22,338 bases of DNA from RGIG8775 sp045121195 (GTDB lineage: Bacteria > Bacillota > Clostridia > Oscillospirales > CAG-272). The first letter of the stretch is position 1; each line of letters begins with the position of its first letter. The notes below the pieces were generated by a model, which searched no databases, was not told the origin of the DNA, and saw only the letters and a list, made by a program, of their open reading frames with translations. The stretch is from assembly GCA_045121195.1 (NCBI GenBank), contig JBGVFO010000194.1, forward strand, positions 1 through 22,338. Reading direction: 5' to 3'. The position numbers and the translations under genes were made by a program. This document shows, piece after piece, positions 7,828 to 15,000 of this stretch.

Positions 7828-8325
7828 TTATTTGTTGTAATAGCTTGCCAATCGGGACGCGCCGCTATGCGCGTGACAGATGGCAATGGCAAGCGCGTCG
7901 GCGGTATCGTCGGGCTTGGGCGGCTTTTCCAGATTCAGAAGCATAGTCACCATCGTGATCACCTGCTTCTTTTCCGCGCGACCGTAGCCGACCACCGCCT
8001 GCTTGACCTGCAGAGGGGTATATTCGTGAATGGGGATTCCATTTTCAGCGCCTGACAGGAGGATAACGCCCCGCGCCTCGCTGACACGGATACCCGTGGT
8101 CTGGTTGGTGTTCCAGAACAGCTCCTCCACAGCTATAGCATCCGGCTTATAGGCTTGGATCAGTTGATTCATCCGTTTGTGGATCTCCACCAGTCTGTCT
8201 TCGGTAGACATGGTAGACGGCGTTTGGATCGAGCCGTATCCCAGCGTGCGGAAACGGCTTCCCTTATACTCCAGGACCCCCCAGCCTACGATCGCAAGTC
8301 CGGGGTCGATTCCCAATATCACCAT
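7828..8325 (-). CDS. ruvC: Crossover junction endodeoxyribonuclease RuvC
   Basis: A 165-residue Holliday-junction resolvase. The four acidic catalytic residues of RuvC are recognisable: D7 in ILGIDPGL, E67 in AVEELFW, and D140 and D143 in P-D-D-T-A-D-A-L-A. The HEYTPLQVKQAVVGYG segment is also typical. The length matches the family. The ATG at 8325 was chosen because GAGGTGA lies five bases upstream; an in-frame GTG at 8334 overlaps that site. It is the first gene of the leftward run, directly behind a near-consensus promoter at 8362-8390. Its partners ruvA and ruvB lie 3.2 kb away on the opposite strand. Confidence 0.96.
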   Translation of the reverse strand: MVILGIDPGLAIVGWGVLEYKGSRFRTLGYGSIQTPSTMSTEDRLVEIHKRMNQLIQAYKPDAIAVEELFWNTNQTTGIRVSEARGVILLSGAENGIPIHEYTPLQVKQAVVGYGRAEKKQVITMVTMLLNLEKPPKPDDTADALAIAICHAHSGASRLASYYNK

Positions 8326-8361
8326 ATCTCTCACCTCAATTACAAACTACTCCAATTTAGA

Positions 8362-8390
8362 ATTATATCACATTTGGAACAGCAAGTCAA
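8362..8390 (-). promoter_or_regulatory. Near-consensus promoter for ruvC and the leftward operon
   Basis: On the minus strand TTGACT (8385-8390), a 17-base spacer and perfect TATAAT (8362-8367) stand about 36 bases before the ruvC start. With gaps of 1-58 bases between the nine genes that follow and no terminator seen among them, this promoter could serve the whole block down to ylmC. Confidence 0.85.
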
Positions 8391-8437
8391 ACATATTTTA
8401 CTTTTTTACGAAAAATCGTTAAATCTCTCATTTTTTG

Positions 8438-8466
8438 TTTACAATTCCCTTCTTTTATGGTATACT
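8438..8466 (+). promoter_or_regulatory. Promoter for the DUF951-yfhO-ruvAB operon
   Basis: TTTACA (8438-8443), a 17-base spacer and TATACT (8461-8466) predict a rightward transcript starting near 8473. The leader is short and AT-rich, with AGAGGA (8491-8496) before the ATG at 8502. The two divergent -35 boxes are 47 bases apart, so the two operons could share regulation, though no obvious operator is visible between them. Confidence 0.8.
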
Positions 8467-8501
8467 TAATATATATTTTTATTTTTAGATAGAGGATCGG
8501 T

Positions 8502-8714
8502 ATGAACATCGTCAAGCTTTCCGTAAACGACACGGTCGAACTCAAAAAAAGCCATCCCTGCGGCTCGAAGGAATTTAAGATCCTTCGTGTGGGAAGCGAT
8601 ATCCGTATGCTCTGTCTCGGTTGCGGACACGATATGACCCTGGGACGCGAAAAGCTGGAAAAAGCCATTCGCAAAGTGACACCCGCGGTATCAAACCAAG
8701 AAAAAAAAGGATGA
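8502..8714 (+). CDS. DUF951 domain-containing small protein
   Basis: A 70-residue protein of the DUF951 family, common in Firmicutes and uncharacterised. Family motifs are V-x-L-K-K-S-H-P-C-G-S (12-22) and V-G-S-D-I-R-M-L-C-L-G-C-G (30-42). H18, C20, C38 and C41 could form a metal site or a zinc ribbon, which is my inference. The C-terminal part is basic (REKLEKAIRK). The ATG has AGAGGA five bases upstream. It is the first gene behind the rightward promoter; its stop codon is six bases before the preferred yfhO start, or overlaps an alternative one as ATGA. Members are often found near translation or replication genes in Firmicutes, but no function follows from this. Confidence 0.9.
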   Translation: MNIVKLSVNDTVELKKSHPCGSKEFKILRVGSDIRMLCLGCGHDMTLGREKLEKAIRKVTPAVSNQEKKG

Positions 8715-8719
8715 GTCAA

Positions 8720-11563
8720 ATGGATAAGAAAAAACGGTTGGGCGCTCTCGCCCACACCCTTGGCGAACGACTTCGGGCGCTGACACGTGTCATCATCAAA
8801 AATCAATATTCCTATCTCGCCGTCTGTTTTCTCATTCCCTTCGGCATTATGCTCGCGATGTATCTGTGCCGCGGCTTGCATCCCTTTGGAAACGGGTGCG
8901 TTCTGGTGCTGGATCTGAACGGGCAGTACGTCTATTTCTACGAGGCACTGCGCGAGTTTATTTACGGCGACACAAGCCTGCTCTATTCCTTCTCCCGCGC
9001 CCTTGGCGGTGAGTTTTTGGGCATTTACGCCTACTATATCGCAAGCCCGCTCTCCTGGCTGGTAGCCCTCTTCCCCGAGGGCAGGATGCTGGAAGCGTTG
9101 CTCCTCATCTTCCTCTTGAAAACGGGACTCTGCGGCGTGACCTTCGGCTGGTATCTGCACAAAACCTCGCGACGGGTCAACAAGACCTATTCGTTTATCT
9201 TTTCGACCCTGTATGCCTTGTGCTCCTACGCAATCGTGCAGCAGCACAACTCCATGTGGATCGACGCCATGATCTGGCTTCCCGTCCTCACCTTTGCCAT
9301 TGAGGAACTGATCAAGCACAGGCGCTACAAGCTTTTCGTTATTTCCTTGGCAATAACCGTGATGAGCAATTTCTACATCGGGTATATGGTTTGCATCTAC
9401 GTAGCGCTTTACTTCTTTTTCTACTACGCCGCCCACGGGGAAAACAATCCTTTGGGAGAGCGGCTTCACTTTCTTCGCTCCTTTTTGCGCATCGGCGTTT
9501 GGTCTGCCCTTGCCATTGGCATTTCCGCCGTCATCATTCTCGGCGCCTATTACTCGCTCGGCTTTGGAAAAAGCACCTTCTCTGACCCGAATTGGGATTT
9601 CTTCGCCCGCTTCTCCTTAGCAGATCTTTTTGTCAAGCTCTTGCCCGGCGCCTATGACACGGTGCGTCCCGCGGGACTTCCGATTCTGTACTGCGGCGTA
9701 TTGACCCTTCTGCTTGTCCCCTTTTTCTACCTGCGCCGCGATATTTCCATACGGGAAAAGCTTTTATCCACGCTTTTCATTGCCGTCTTTGTCGCAAGCT
9801 TTATTCTCAACCCTCTTGACATCGTATGGCACGGCTTCCAGAAGCCGAACTGGCTCAATTATCGCTATAGCTTTATGCTATGCTTCTTCCTCTTGCTCCT
9901 GGCGTATAAGGGAATGCTCGGCATCCGACGCCAAAAGGCAACGACGGTGTTTACAGTCGGCACGGTGTTGATGTTTGCCGTTATCATTCTGCAACAGTTT
10001 GAATACGAGAACTTCGTTCTTGACGAGTACGGTCTTGAGCTTCACAAATTAGGAACCTTCCGCACGGTCTGGTTTACCGTGATCATGCTGGTCGCCCTCT
10101 CGGCGATCCTCTCCCTGATCATTCACGCAAAAAAGCAAAAGCACGTTCGCAAATACGCCTTGATCCTGCTTCTCGTGGTCTGCGCGGAAACCTTTGCCAA
10201 CGGAAGCATCCAGCTCTCCAGCCTTGATATTGACGTATCCTTCTCTACCTATTCCTCCTACAACGGATACCTCGACTCGGTTCGCGTCGCGGCGGACAAG
10301 GTGCAGGAAATGGACACCTCCTTCTACCGTATGGAAAAGACCCGTATGAGAAAGACCAACGACGTTATGGCGCTGGGAATGCGAGGTCTGTCCTGCTCCA
10401 CCTCCACCCTCAACAAGGAAACCATCTTTTTCCTCAAGGCAATGGGATATACCTCCTACTCCAACCGCTCCAAGTATATGGGCGAGACCCCTCTTGCCGA
10501 CTCCCTTCTCGGTGTCAAATATATTCTCTCCGAGAAGACGGTAAGTGAAAATCGCTCGGATTATAACGAGAACCGCGCTCTTGACGCGCTGATGCGGGAG
10601 CTGTATACGGTATACACCGAGACCGACGCCTACGTGGCGTATCAAAACCCCTACGCTCTCTCCCTCGCCTACACCGTAAACGACGCCATCAAGGAGCTGT
10701 CCTTCTACACCTTCGACGAGGACGGCGACGGAACGGCGCTTCTCGCGTCTCCTATGGAGCGGCTGAACGCCTTTGTTGCCGCGGCGGTTGGTGAGCCGGA
10801 GCTGAAGGTCTTCTATCCTATAGAAACCGGCAACCCCACCTACGTAAATTGCAGAAAGTACTTCGTTTCGGGACACACCAAGTATTCCGAGACCGATTCC
10901 GCTATTGAGGCATCCGTCACCTTCGAGGCAAAGGCACCTGCCGACGCCTACGTCTTCTTCTACGCACCAAGTGACTATTCCCGTGATACCAAGATACAGG
11001 TAAACGGTAAAAAATTCGGAGACTTTATGGCAAGTGACTCTGACCGCATCAAAACTCTTGGAAAATTCGCGGAAGGTGAGCGCATTTCCGTGACCCTTAC
11101 GCTGGATGAATCCGCCTTCTATCTGAGGAACAACGAATACGTCCTGTACTATATGGACGTAGCACAGCTCGAGGGCGCGATGAGCACCCTTGACGATGAG
11201 CAGTTTGTTATTGAGGAATATACCGAGACCGATCTTCGCGGAAGCATTACCACCTCCGACGCCGTGGAAACGGTGCTGACGACCATCCCCTACGACGAGG
11301 GCTGGCAGGTTTTGGTGGATGGCAAGCCCGTTGAGATCTTCAAGGCGGCAGACGCACTGATTGCCTTTGAAATTGAGGGTGCAGGAGCCCACACGCTCCG
11401 TCTTCGGTACGCGCCGCGGATCGTTATGCTCGGCACAGCCGTTTCTCTTGGGTCTGCCGCGGTATTTGCCGCCATCGTCATCTGCGAATATGTTATAAAA
11501 AAGCGGAGAGCCGAAAAGCGACTCCCCGAGAACACAAACGTTATTGAACACGAAAGGACCTGA
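8720..11563 (+). CDS. yfhO: YfhO family multi-pass membrane protein
   Basis: A 947-residue YfhO-family protein. Known members are GT-C-like membrane proteins; B. subtilis YfhO is linked to glycosylation of cell-surface polymers such as lipoteichoic acid. About a dozen hydrophobic helices fill the first 500 residues, starting at about 31-50. The GT-C-like loop after helix 1 holds an acidic motif, V-L-D-L-N-G-Q-Y-V-Y-F (D65), as in YfhO relatives. Residues from about 510 to 900 form an extracytoplasmic region rich in beta strands. A final helix (IVMLGTAVSLGSAAVFAAIV) and a basic tail (KKRRAEKR) close the protein. The ATG at 8720 has AAGGATGAG at a proper distance; ATG at 8711 is in frame but too close to the purine run. 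The gene is four bases before ruvA. The sugar substrate cannot be inferred. Confidence 0.85.
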   Translation: MDKKKRLGALAHTLGERLRALTRVIIKNQYSYLAVCFLIPFGIMLAMYLCRGLHPFGNGCVLVLDLNGQYVYFYEALREFIYGDTSLLYSFSRALGGEFLGIYAYYIASPLSWLVALFPEGRMLEALLLIFLLKTGLCGVTFGWYLHKTSRRVNKTYSFIFSTLYALCSYAIVQQHNSMWIDAMIWLPVLTFAIEELIKHRRYKLFVISLAITVMSNFYIGYMVCIYVALYFFFYYAAHGENNPLGERLHFLRSFLRIGVWSALAIGISAVIILGAYYSLGFGKSTFSDPNWDFFARFSLADLFVKLLPGAYDTVRPAGLPILYCGVLTLLLVPFFYLRRDISIREKLLSTLFIAVFVASFILNPLDIVWHGFQKPNWLNYRYSFMLCFFLLLLAYKGMLGIRRQKATTVFTVGTVLMFAVIILQQFEYENFVLDEYGLELHKLGTFRTVWFTVIMLVALSAILSLIIHAKKQKHVRKYALILLLVVCAETFANGSIQLSSLDIDVSFSTYSSYNGYLDSVRVAADKVQEMDTSFYRMEKTRMRKTNDVMALGMRGLSCSTSTLNKETIFFLKAMGYTSYSNRSKYMGETPLADSLLGVKYILSEKTVSENRSDYNENRALDALMRELYTVYTETDAYVAYQNPYALSLAYTVNDAIKELSFYTFDEDGDGTALLASPMERLNAFVAAAVGEPELKVFYPIETGNPTYVNCRKYFVSGHTKYSETDSAIEASVTFEAKAPADAYVFFYAPSDYSRDTKIQVNGKKFGDFMASDSDRIKTLGKFAEGERISVTLTLDESAFYLRNNEYVLYYMDVAQLEGAMSTLDDEQFVIEEYTETDLRGSITTSDAVETVLTTIPYDEGWQVLVDGKPVEIFKAADALIAFEIEGAGAHTLRLRYAPRIVMLGTAVSLGSAAVFAAIVICEYVIKKRRAEKRLPENTNVIEHERT

Positions 11564-11567
11564 CCGA

Positions 11568-12188
11568 ATGTTTTACTATATCAAAGGAACGCTTGCCCTG
11601 CTGGATCCCACCTTTGCCGTGGTTGACGCGGGTGGCGTTGGCTATAAGCTGACCATCAGCGCCACCACCCACGACGCCATGCCGCCCCACCTGACGGTTT
11701 CCGAGCCGCCCGAGGTCAAGCTCTATACCCATATGGCAGTGCGTGAGGACGGCGTTGAGTTGTTCGGCTTCGGCTCCCACGAGGAGCTCTCCGCCTTCAA
11801 AATGCTGACCTCGGTTTCGGGTGTCGGTCCCAAGGCGGCCATGGCGATCCTATCGATCTTTACTCCCGAAAAATTCGCCCTCGCCGTCTGCTCCAACGAT
11901 GCCAAAGCGATTGCCAAGGCAAGCGGTGTCGGCGCAAAAACGGCGGCAAGGATCATTCTTGAGCTTCACGACAAGCTGATGAAGGAAACGCCTGCAGACG
12001 TCCTGTCGGGCAAGTCCGTCAGTTCCCTTTCGCCCACCCCAGTCGGCAAGGGCGCCCTCAGCGAGGCGCAGGATGCGCTTACCGTTCTTGGCTATACCCG
12101 CGCCGAGGCGTTGTCCGCCCTCTCGGGCATTGATCCGACCCTCGGGCTTGAGGATATGATCAAGCTTGCCCTCAAAAAGCTGATGTAA
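11568..12188 (+). CDS. ruvA: Holliday junction branch migration protein RuvA
   Basis: A 206-residue RuvA, the tetramer that binds four-way junctions and loads RuvB. The N-terminal OB fold opens with MFYYIKGTL and includes GVGYKLTIS; two helix-hairpin-helix motifs follow (LTSVSGVGPKAAMAIL and ASGVGAKTAARIILEL), then a flexible linker and the C-terminal RuvB-binding three-helix domain ending LEDMIKLALKKL. The ATG at 11568 lies four bases after the yfhO stop with GAAAGGA upstream, so the pair is probably translationally coupled. The length is normal. Confidence 0.97.
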   Translation: MFYYIKGTLALLDPTFAVVDAGGVGYKLTISATTHDAMPPHLTVSEPPEVKLYTHMAVREDGVELFGFGSHEELSAFKMLTSVSGVGPKAAMAILSIFTPEKFALAVCSNDAKAIAKASGVGAKTAARIILELHDKLMKETPADVLSGKSVSSLSPTPVGKGALSEAQDALTVLGYTRAEALSALSGIDPTLGLEDMIKLALKKLM

Positions 12189-12206
12189 CAAAAGGAGGAA
12201 CTGAGC

Positions 12207-13307
12207 GTGAACAACTACCCCTTTGATTTTGAATCCAGCGACGATCTCGATTTTGAGAATCGGATCATGACCTCCTCCTACACCCCCGGCGATAACGAAA
12301 CTGAGGTATCTCTGCGCCCCCGTGCTCTTTCCGAATACATCGGACAGGAGCGGGCCAAGGAAAATCTCCGGATCTGCATCGAGGCGGCAAAGCTTCGCGG
12401 CGACTCCCTCGACCACGTACTGCTTTACGGCCCTCCCGGTCTTGGTAAGACCACCCTTTCCAACATTATTGCCGGTGAAATGGGTGTCAATATCCGCGTA
12501 ACCTCCGGTCCCGCCATTGAAAAGCAAGGCGATCTTGCCGCGCTTCTGACCAATCTGAATGAGGGTGACGTTCTCTTTATTGACGAGATCCACCGTCTTT
12601 CCCGCTCCATTGAGGAGATCCTCTACCCCGCTATGGAGGACTACGCCATTGACATTATTATCGGCAAGGGTCCTGCGGCACGGAGTATTCGCATCGATCT
12701 TCCCAAATTCACCCTGATCGGCGCAACCACACGGGCAGGTCAGTTGACCACCCCTCTGCGCGACCGCTTCGGCGTGCTTCTCAAGCTGGAGCTTTACACC
12801 CCCGAGGAGCTAGCTACCATCGTGCGAAGAAGCGCGGGCATCCTTGATTTTGAGATCACCGATGACGGCGCTATAGAGATTGCCTCCCGATCCCGCGGCA
12901 CGCCCCGTATCGCCAACCGCCTTCTCAAGCGCGTTCGCGATTACGCGCAGGTCAAGGGACACGGCGTCATCGACTCCGACATCGCCAATTACGCCCTCGG
13001 TCAGCTTGAGATCGACCAGCTTGGACTTGACAACACCGACCGCCGTATGCTGAAGGCGATCATCGACTTCTACGACGGAGGTCCCGTCGGTCTTGACACC
13101 CTCGCCGCAACCATCGGTGAGGAGGCTATTACCATTGAGGACGTTTACGAGCCCTATCTTATGCAGATCGGCTTCCTGTCAAGAACCCCCCGCGGGCGTT
13201 GCGTCACGCGTCTTGCCTACGAGCATCTCGGCATCCGCTACAGTAAAAAGACGGCGGATACGGGCGCCGATCAGCTTGACCTGTTCAAGACGCTCAAGGA
13301 TAACTAA
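12207..13307 (+). CDS. ruvB: Holliday junction branch migration ATPase RuvB
   Basis: A 366-residue AAA+ motor that drives branch migration with RuvA. Walker A GPPGLGKTT (75-83), Walker B LFIDEIH (123-129), sensor 1 GATTRAG (172-178) and the arginine-finger segment RDRFG (185-189) are intact; the C-terminal winged helix ends in F-L-x-R-T-P-R-G-R. The start is a GTG with a strong AAGGAGG eight bases upstream. The first ~30 residues are an acidic lead-in, slightly longer than in many RuvBs. It lies 18 bases after ruvA. The stop codon overlaps that of the convergent M14 peptidase gene. Confidence 0.97.
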   Translation: MNNYPFDFESSDDLDFENRIMTSSYTPGDNETEVSLRPRALSEYIGQERAKENLRICIEAAKLRGDSLDHVLLYGPPGLGKTTLSNIIAGEMGVNIRVTSGPAIEKQGDLAALLTNLNEGDVLFIDEIHRLSRSIEEILYPAMEDYAIDIIIGKGPAARSIRIDLPKFTLIGATTRAGQLTTPLRDRFGVLLKLELYTPEELATIVRRSAGILDFEITDDGAIEIASRSRGTPRIANRLLKRVRDYAQVKGHGVIDSDIANYALGQLEIDQLGLDNTDRRMLKAIIDFYDGGPVGLDTLAATIGEEAITIEDVYEPYLMQIGFLSRTPRGRCVTRLAYEHLGIRYSKKTADTGADQLDLFKTLKDN

Positions 13308-14254
13308 ACCAAGGTCGGAAACTCAAACAGCGCCCTTCTGAGCTTTAAGTACATCATAGGCATATCGGATAGGGGAAGCGGATTGCTTCCCTTTCCGCAT
13401 TCTACCGTGAAGGACGGTCTTCCGAACGCCCGGATAAACCAATCGGTAAAGCCCCCGTACGCCGCAAGCCCCTCGGGTCTTGAGAGCGTATATCCGCTGA
13501 TGCGGGAAAGATATTTCCCGAGCCGTTCCGAATTCTCGGCAACCGTATCGCCGCTTGTGTAATAGATCTCCTCCCCCTGTGTATGGAGGGTCAGAACGCC
13601 GCCAAAGGGCGCGCTGAAGCGAAGATAATTACAAAGGTACGCCGTTTCCGGCTCGGACTCGGGCGCCTCTCCGCTGAAGCGCGTGGGTCCTCCGCCCGAA
13701 ATGCCGTTTTCCTGCTCCAGCTTCTTGTATTCCGCAAAGCCGGCGTTGTAATTATGATTGAGATCAACGCCCCTGGCGTTCGCTTGCCAATGAGAGAAAT
13801 CGACACTCCCGTTCATGCGAAGCAGTCTGTCGTAAAGCACGTGGTCCTCGCTGACACCGCTTATGGCGTACTCCACGCCGTCGGGATTCAGCATAGGAAC
13901 GATATAGATCCCACAGGATTCCTCAAGCTGCTTCACGCGAATTCCCTCTGCCATTCCGTCGCTTCGTAAAAGCTCGCAATACTCATTGATAAAGCGAAGC
14001 AGAAGCGACGTAGTGATCCACTCCATTCCGTGGTGGGCGCCGATATAAAGCGCCCGATGCTTCTCCCCGCCGTCCGAATCCGGCGCGCCCAGTCGCACCA
14101 TAGGAATGGCGCGTCCCAATATGCTCTGTCCCAGCACCGTCACCGAAAGCGTGGGATATCGCGTAGCGAATTCGTCAAGAACCGCCATCATGGCGCTATG
14201 CGTCATAGGAAACCGCAGATCCATGATCCGCCGTTTCCGACTGCTTTCATTCAT
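13304..14254 (-). CDS. M14 family zinc peptidase, possible gamma-D-glutamyl-diamino acid type
   Basis: A 316-residue zinc carboxypeptidase of family M14. Zinc ligands H75 and E78 are in AHHGMEW, the third is H224 in LTLHTQGEE, and the general base is E285 in FTVECGKG. The motif NARGVDLNHNYNA (159-171) keeps the conserved Asn but has His167 where carboxypeptidase A has its substrate-binding Arg; variants here are common among enzymes that cleave gamma-D-Glu-diaminopimelate bonds of peptidoglycan peptides. No signal peptide is visible, so it probably acts in the cytoplasm or forespore. The ATG at 14254 follows GGAGG by eight bases. It diverges from the six-helix membrane protein over 72 bases. 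The substrate is inferred from the motif only. Confidence 0.8.
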   Translation of the reverse strand: MNESSRKRRIMDLRFPMTHSAMMAVLDEFATRYPTLSVTVLGQSILGRAIPMVRLGAPDSDGGEKHRALYIGAHHGMEWITTSLLLRFINEYCELLRSDGMAEGIRVKQLEESCGIYIVPMLNPDGVEYAISGVSEDHVLYDRLLRMNGSVDFSHWQANARGVDLNHNYNAGFAEYKKLEQENGISGGGPTRFSGEAPESEPETAYLCNYLRFSAPFGGVLTLHTQGEEIYYTSGDTVAENSERLGKYLSRISGYTLSRPEGLAAYGGFTDWFIRAFGRPSFTVECGKGSNPLPLSDMPMMYLKLRRALFEFPTLV

Positions 14255-14326
14255 ATCCTTTTCCTCCGTTCTTTCTTTCCTTACTATCATATGAAACGGA
14301 GAAACGATCCATTCCTTGGAGGTACT

Positions 14327-14980
14327 ATGAGCCATTCCATCCCCACCGCAAAAAAACTGTTTTTCAGGATGCTGATCTTCGGCGTTATCTTTTCACTGCT
14401 TCATATTGCTTTAGAACGCGCTATGGCGTTTGCGGGAAGCGACGTAGCGTTGATCGGCTGGGTCCCACCCTTAAATTTTGCTATTATTCTCTGTGACGCG
14501 GCGTTTTTCTTCGCCGTCTATGCCCTTCTCTTTTCGGCAATCAGCCTATGCGGCATGAAGCAACCCGCGATTCTTCTTCTCCCCGTTGCTCTTGCCCTTT
14601 TCAAGCATATTGTAAACTGGTTGGTCTTTCTCCTTACGGAAAACGTAACGCAGGCGGTAGCCGTTCGCCTTTCCTTTATGACCGCCGCAAGCGCCATTGC
14701 CATTGAGCTTCTTCAATACGGGCTTGTGCTTGCCGTTCTTTTCGCCCTTCGCCGCCGTCCCGACGGCTTCCGTCTGCTCGGCATCTGCGGCGTTATGCTC
14801 GCCATCAACCTGCTCTCCCGTATGATCGGCGATATTGAATACGGCGCGCCGTCCTCCGCAAAGGAGATCGGCATTATGCTTGCCTATTATGCGTTTGATA
14901 TCTTCCTCTACTGCCCTGTCGCGTATTTCACAATGCGATATATCATAAAACGGCAAAACAAAAAAGATCCCACCGAATAA
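14327..14980 (+). CDS. Six-helix membrane protein of unknown function
   Basis: A 217-residue protein I do not recognise. Six hydrophobic segments are visible at about 12-30, 50-74, 80-104, 119-141, 148-166 and 180-204, with short loops and a basic tail (KRQNKK). Charged residues within or beside the helices (E30, D57, E127, D191) might matter for transport or assembly. The ATG at 14327 has TTGGAGG four to five bases upstream; the frame is open to 14030 but that part is antisense to the peptidase gene. No clear promoter is seen in the 72-base divergent gap. The stop codon lies in the loop of a terminator hairpin. It could be a VanZ-like or YhfC-like membrane peptidase or a small transporter, but no catalytic motif supports either. 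Confidence 0.75.
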   Translation: MSHSIPTAKKLFFRMLIFGVIFSLLHIALERAMAFAGSDVALIGWVPPLNFAIILCDAAFFFAVYALLFSAISLCGMKQPAILLLPVALALFKHIVNWLVFLLTENVTQAVAVRLSFMTAASAIAIELLQYGLVLAVLFALRRRPDGFRLLGICGVMLAINLLSRMIGDIEYGAPSSAKEIGIMLAYYAFDIFLYCPVAYFTMRYIIKRQNKKDPTE

Positions 14981-15000
14981 CGGTGGGATCTGATTTTTTT
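14966..15000. terminator. Bidirectional intrinsic terminator
   Basis: GATCCCACCG (14966-14975) and CGGTGGGATC (14981-14990) form a perfect 10-bp stem around an AATAA loop. A T-tract follows on the plus strand (14994-15000) and an A-tract precedes it (14960-14965), so it can terminate both the membrane protein gene and the convergent GH31 gene. The TAA stop of the former is in the loop, and the T-tract abuts the stop codon of the latter. Confidence 0.93.

Noticed and set aside
8387..9469. Leftward open frame of 360 codons over the divergent promoter region
   Set aside because: It is antisense to DUF951 and yfhO and runs through both strong promoters; the protein sequence has no recognisable domain.
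10049..11551. Leftward open frame of 500 codons
   Set aside because: Antisense to yfhO, whose family assignment is good; the composition (rich in G, V, H, R) is that of a shadow frame.
14255..14326. Promoters in the gap between the M14 gene and the six-helix protein
   Set aside because: TATGAT (minus) and TACTAT (plus) are present near 14282-14291 but neither has an acceptable -35 box at 16-18 bases.
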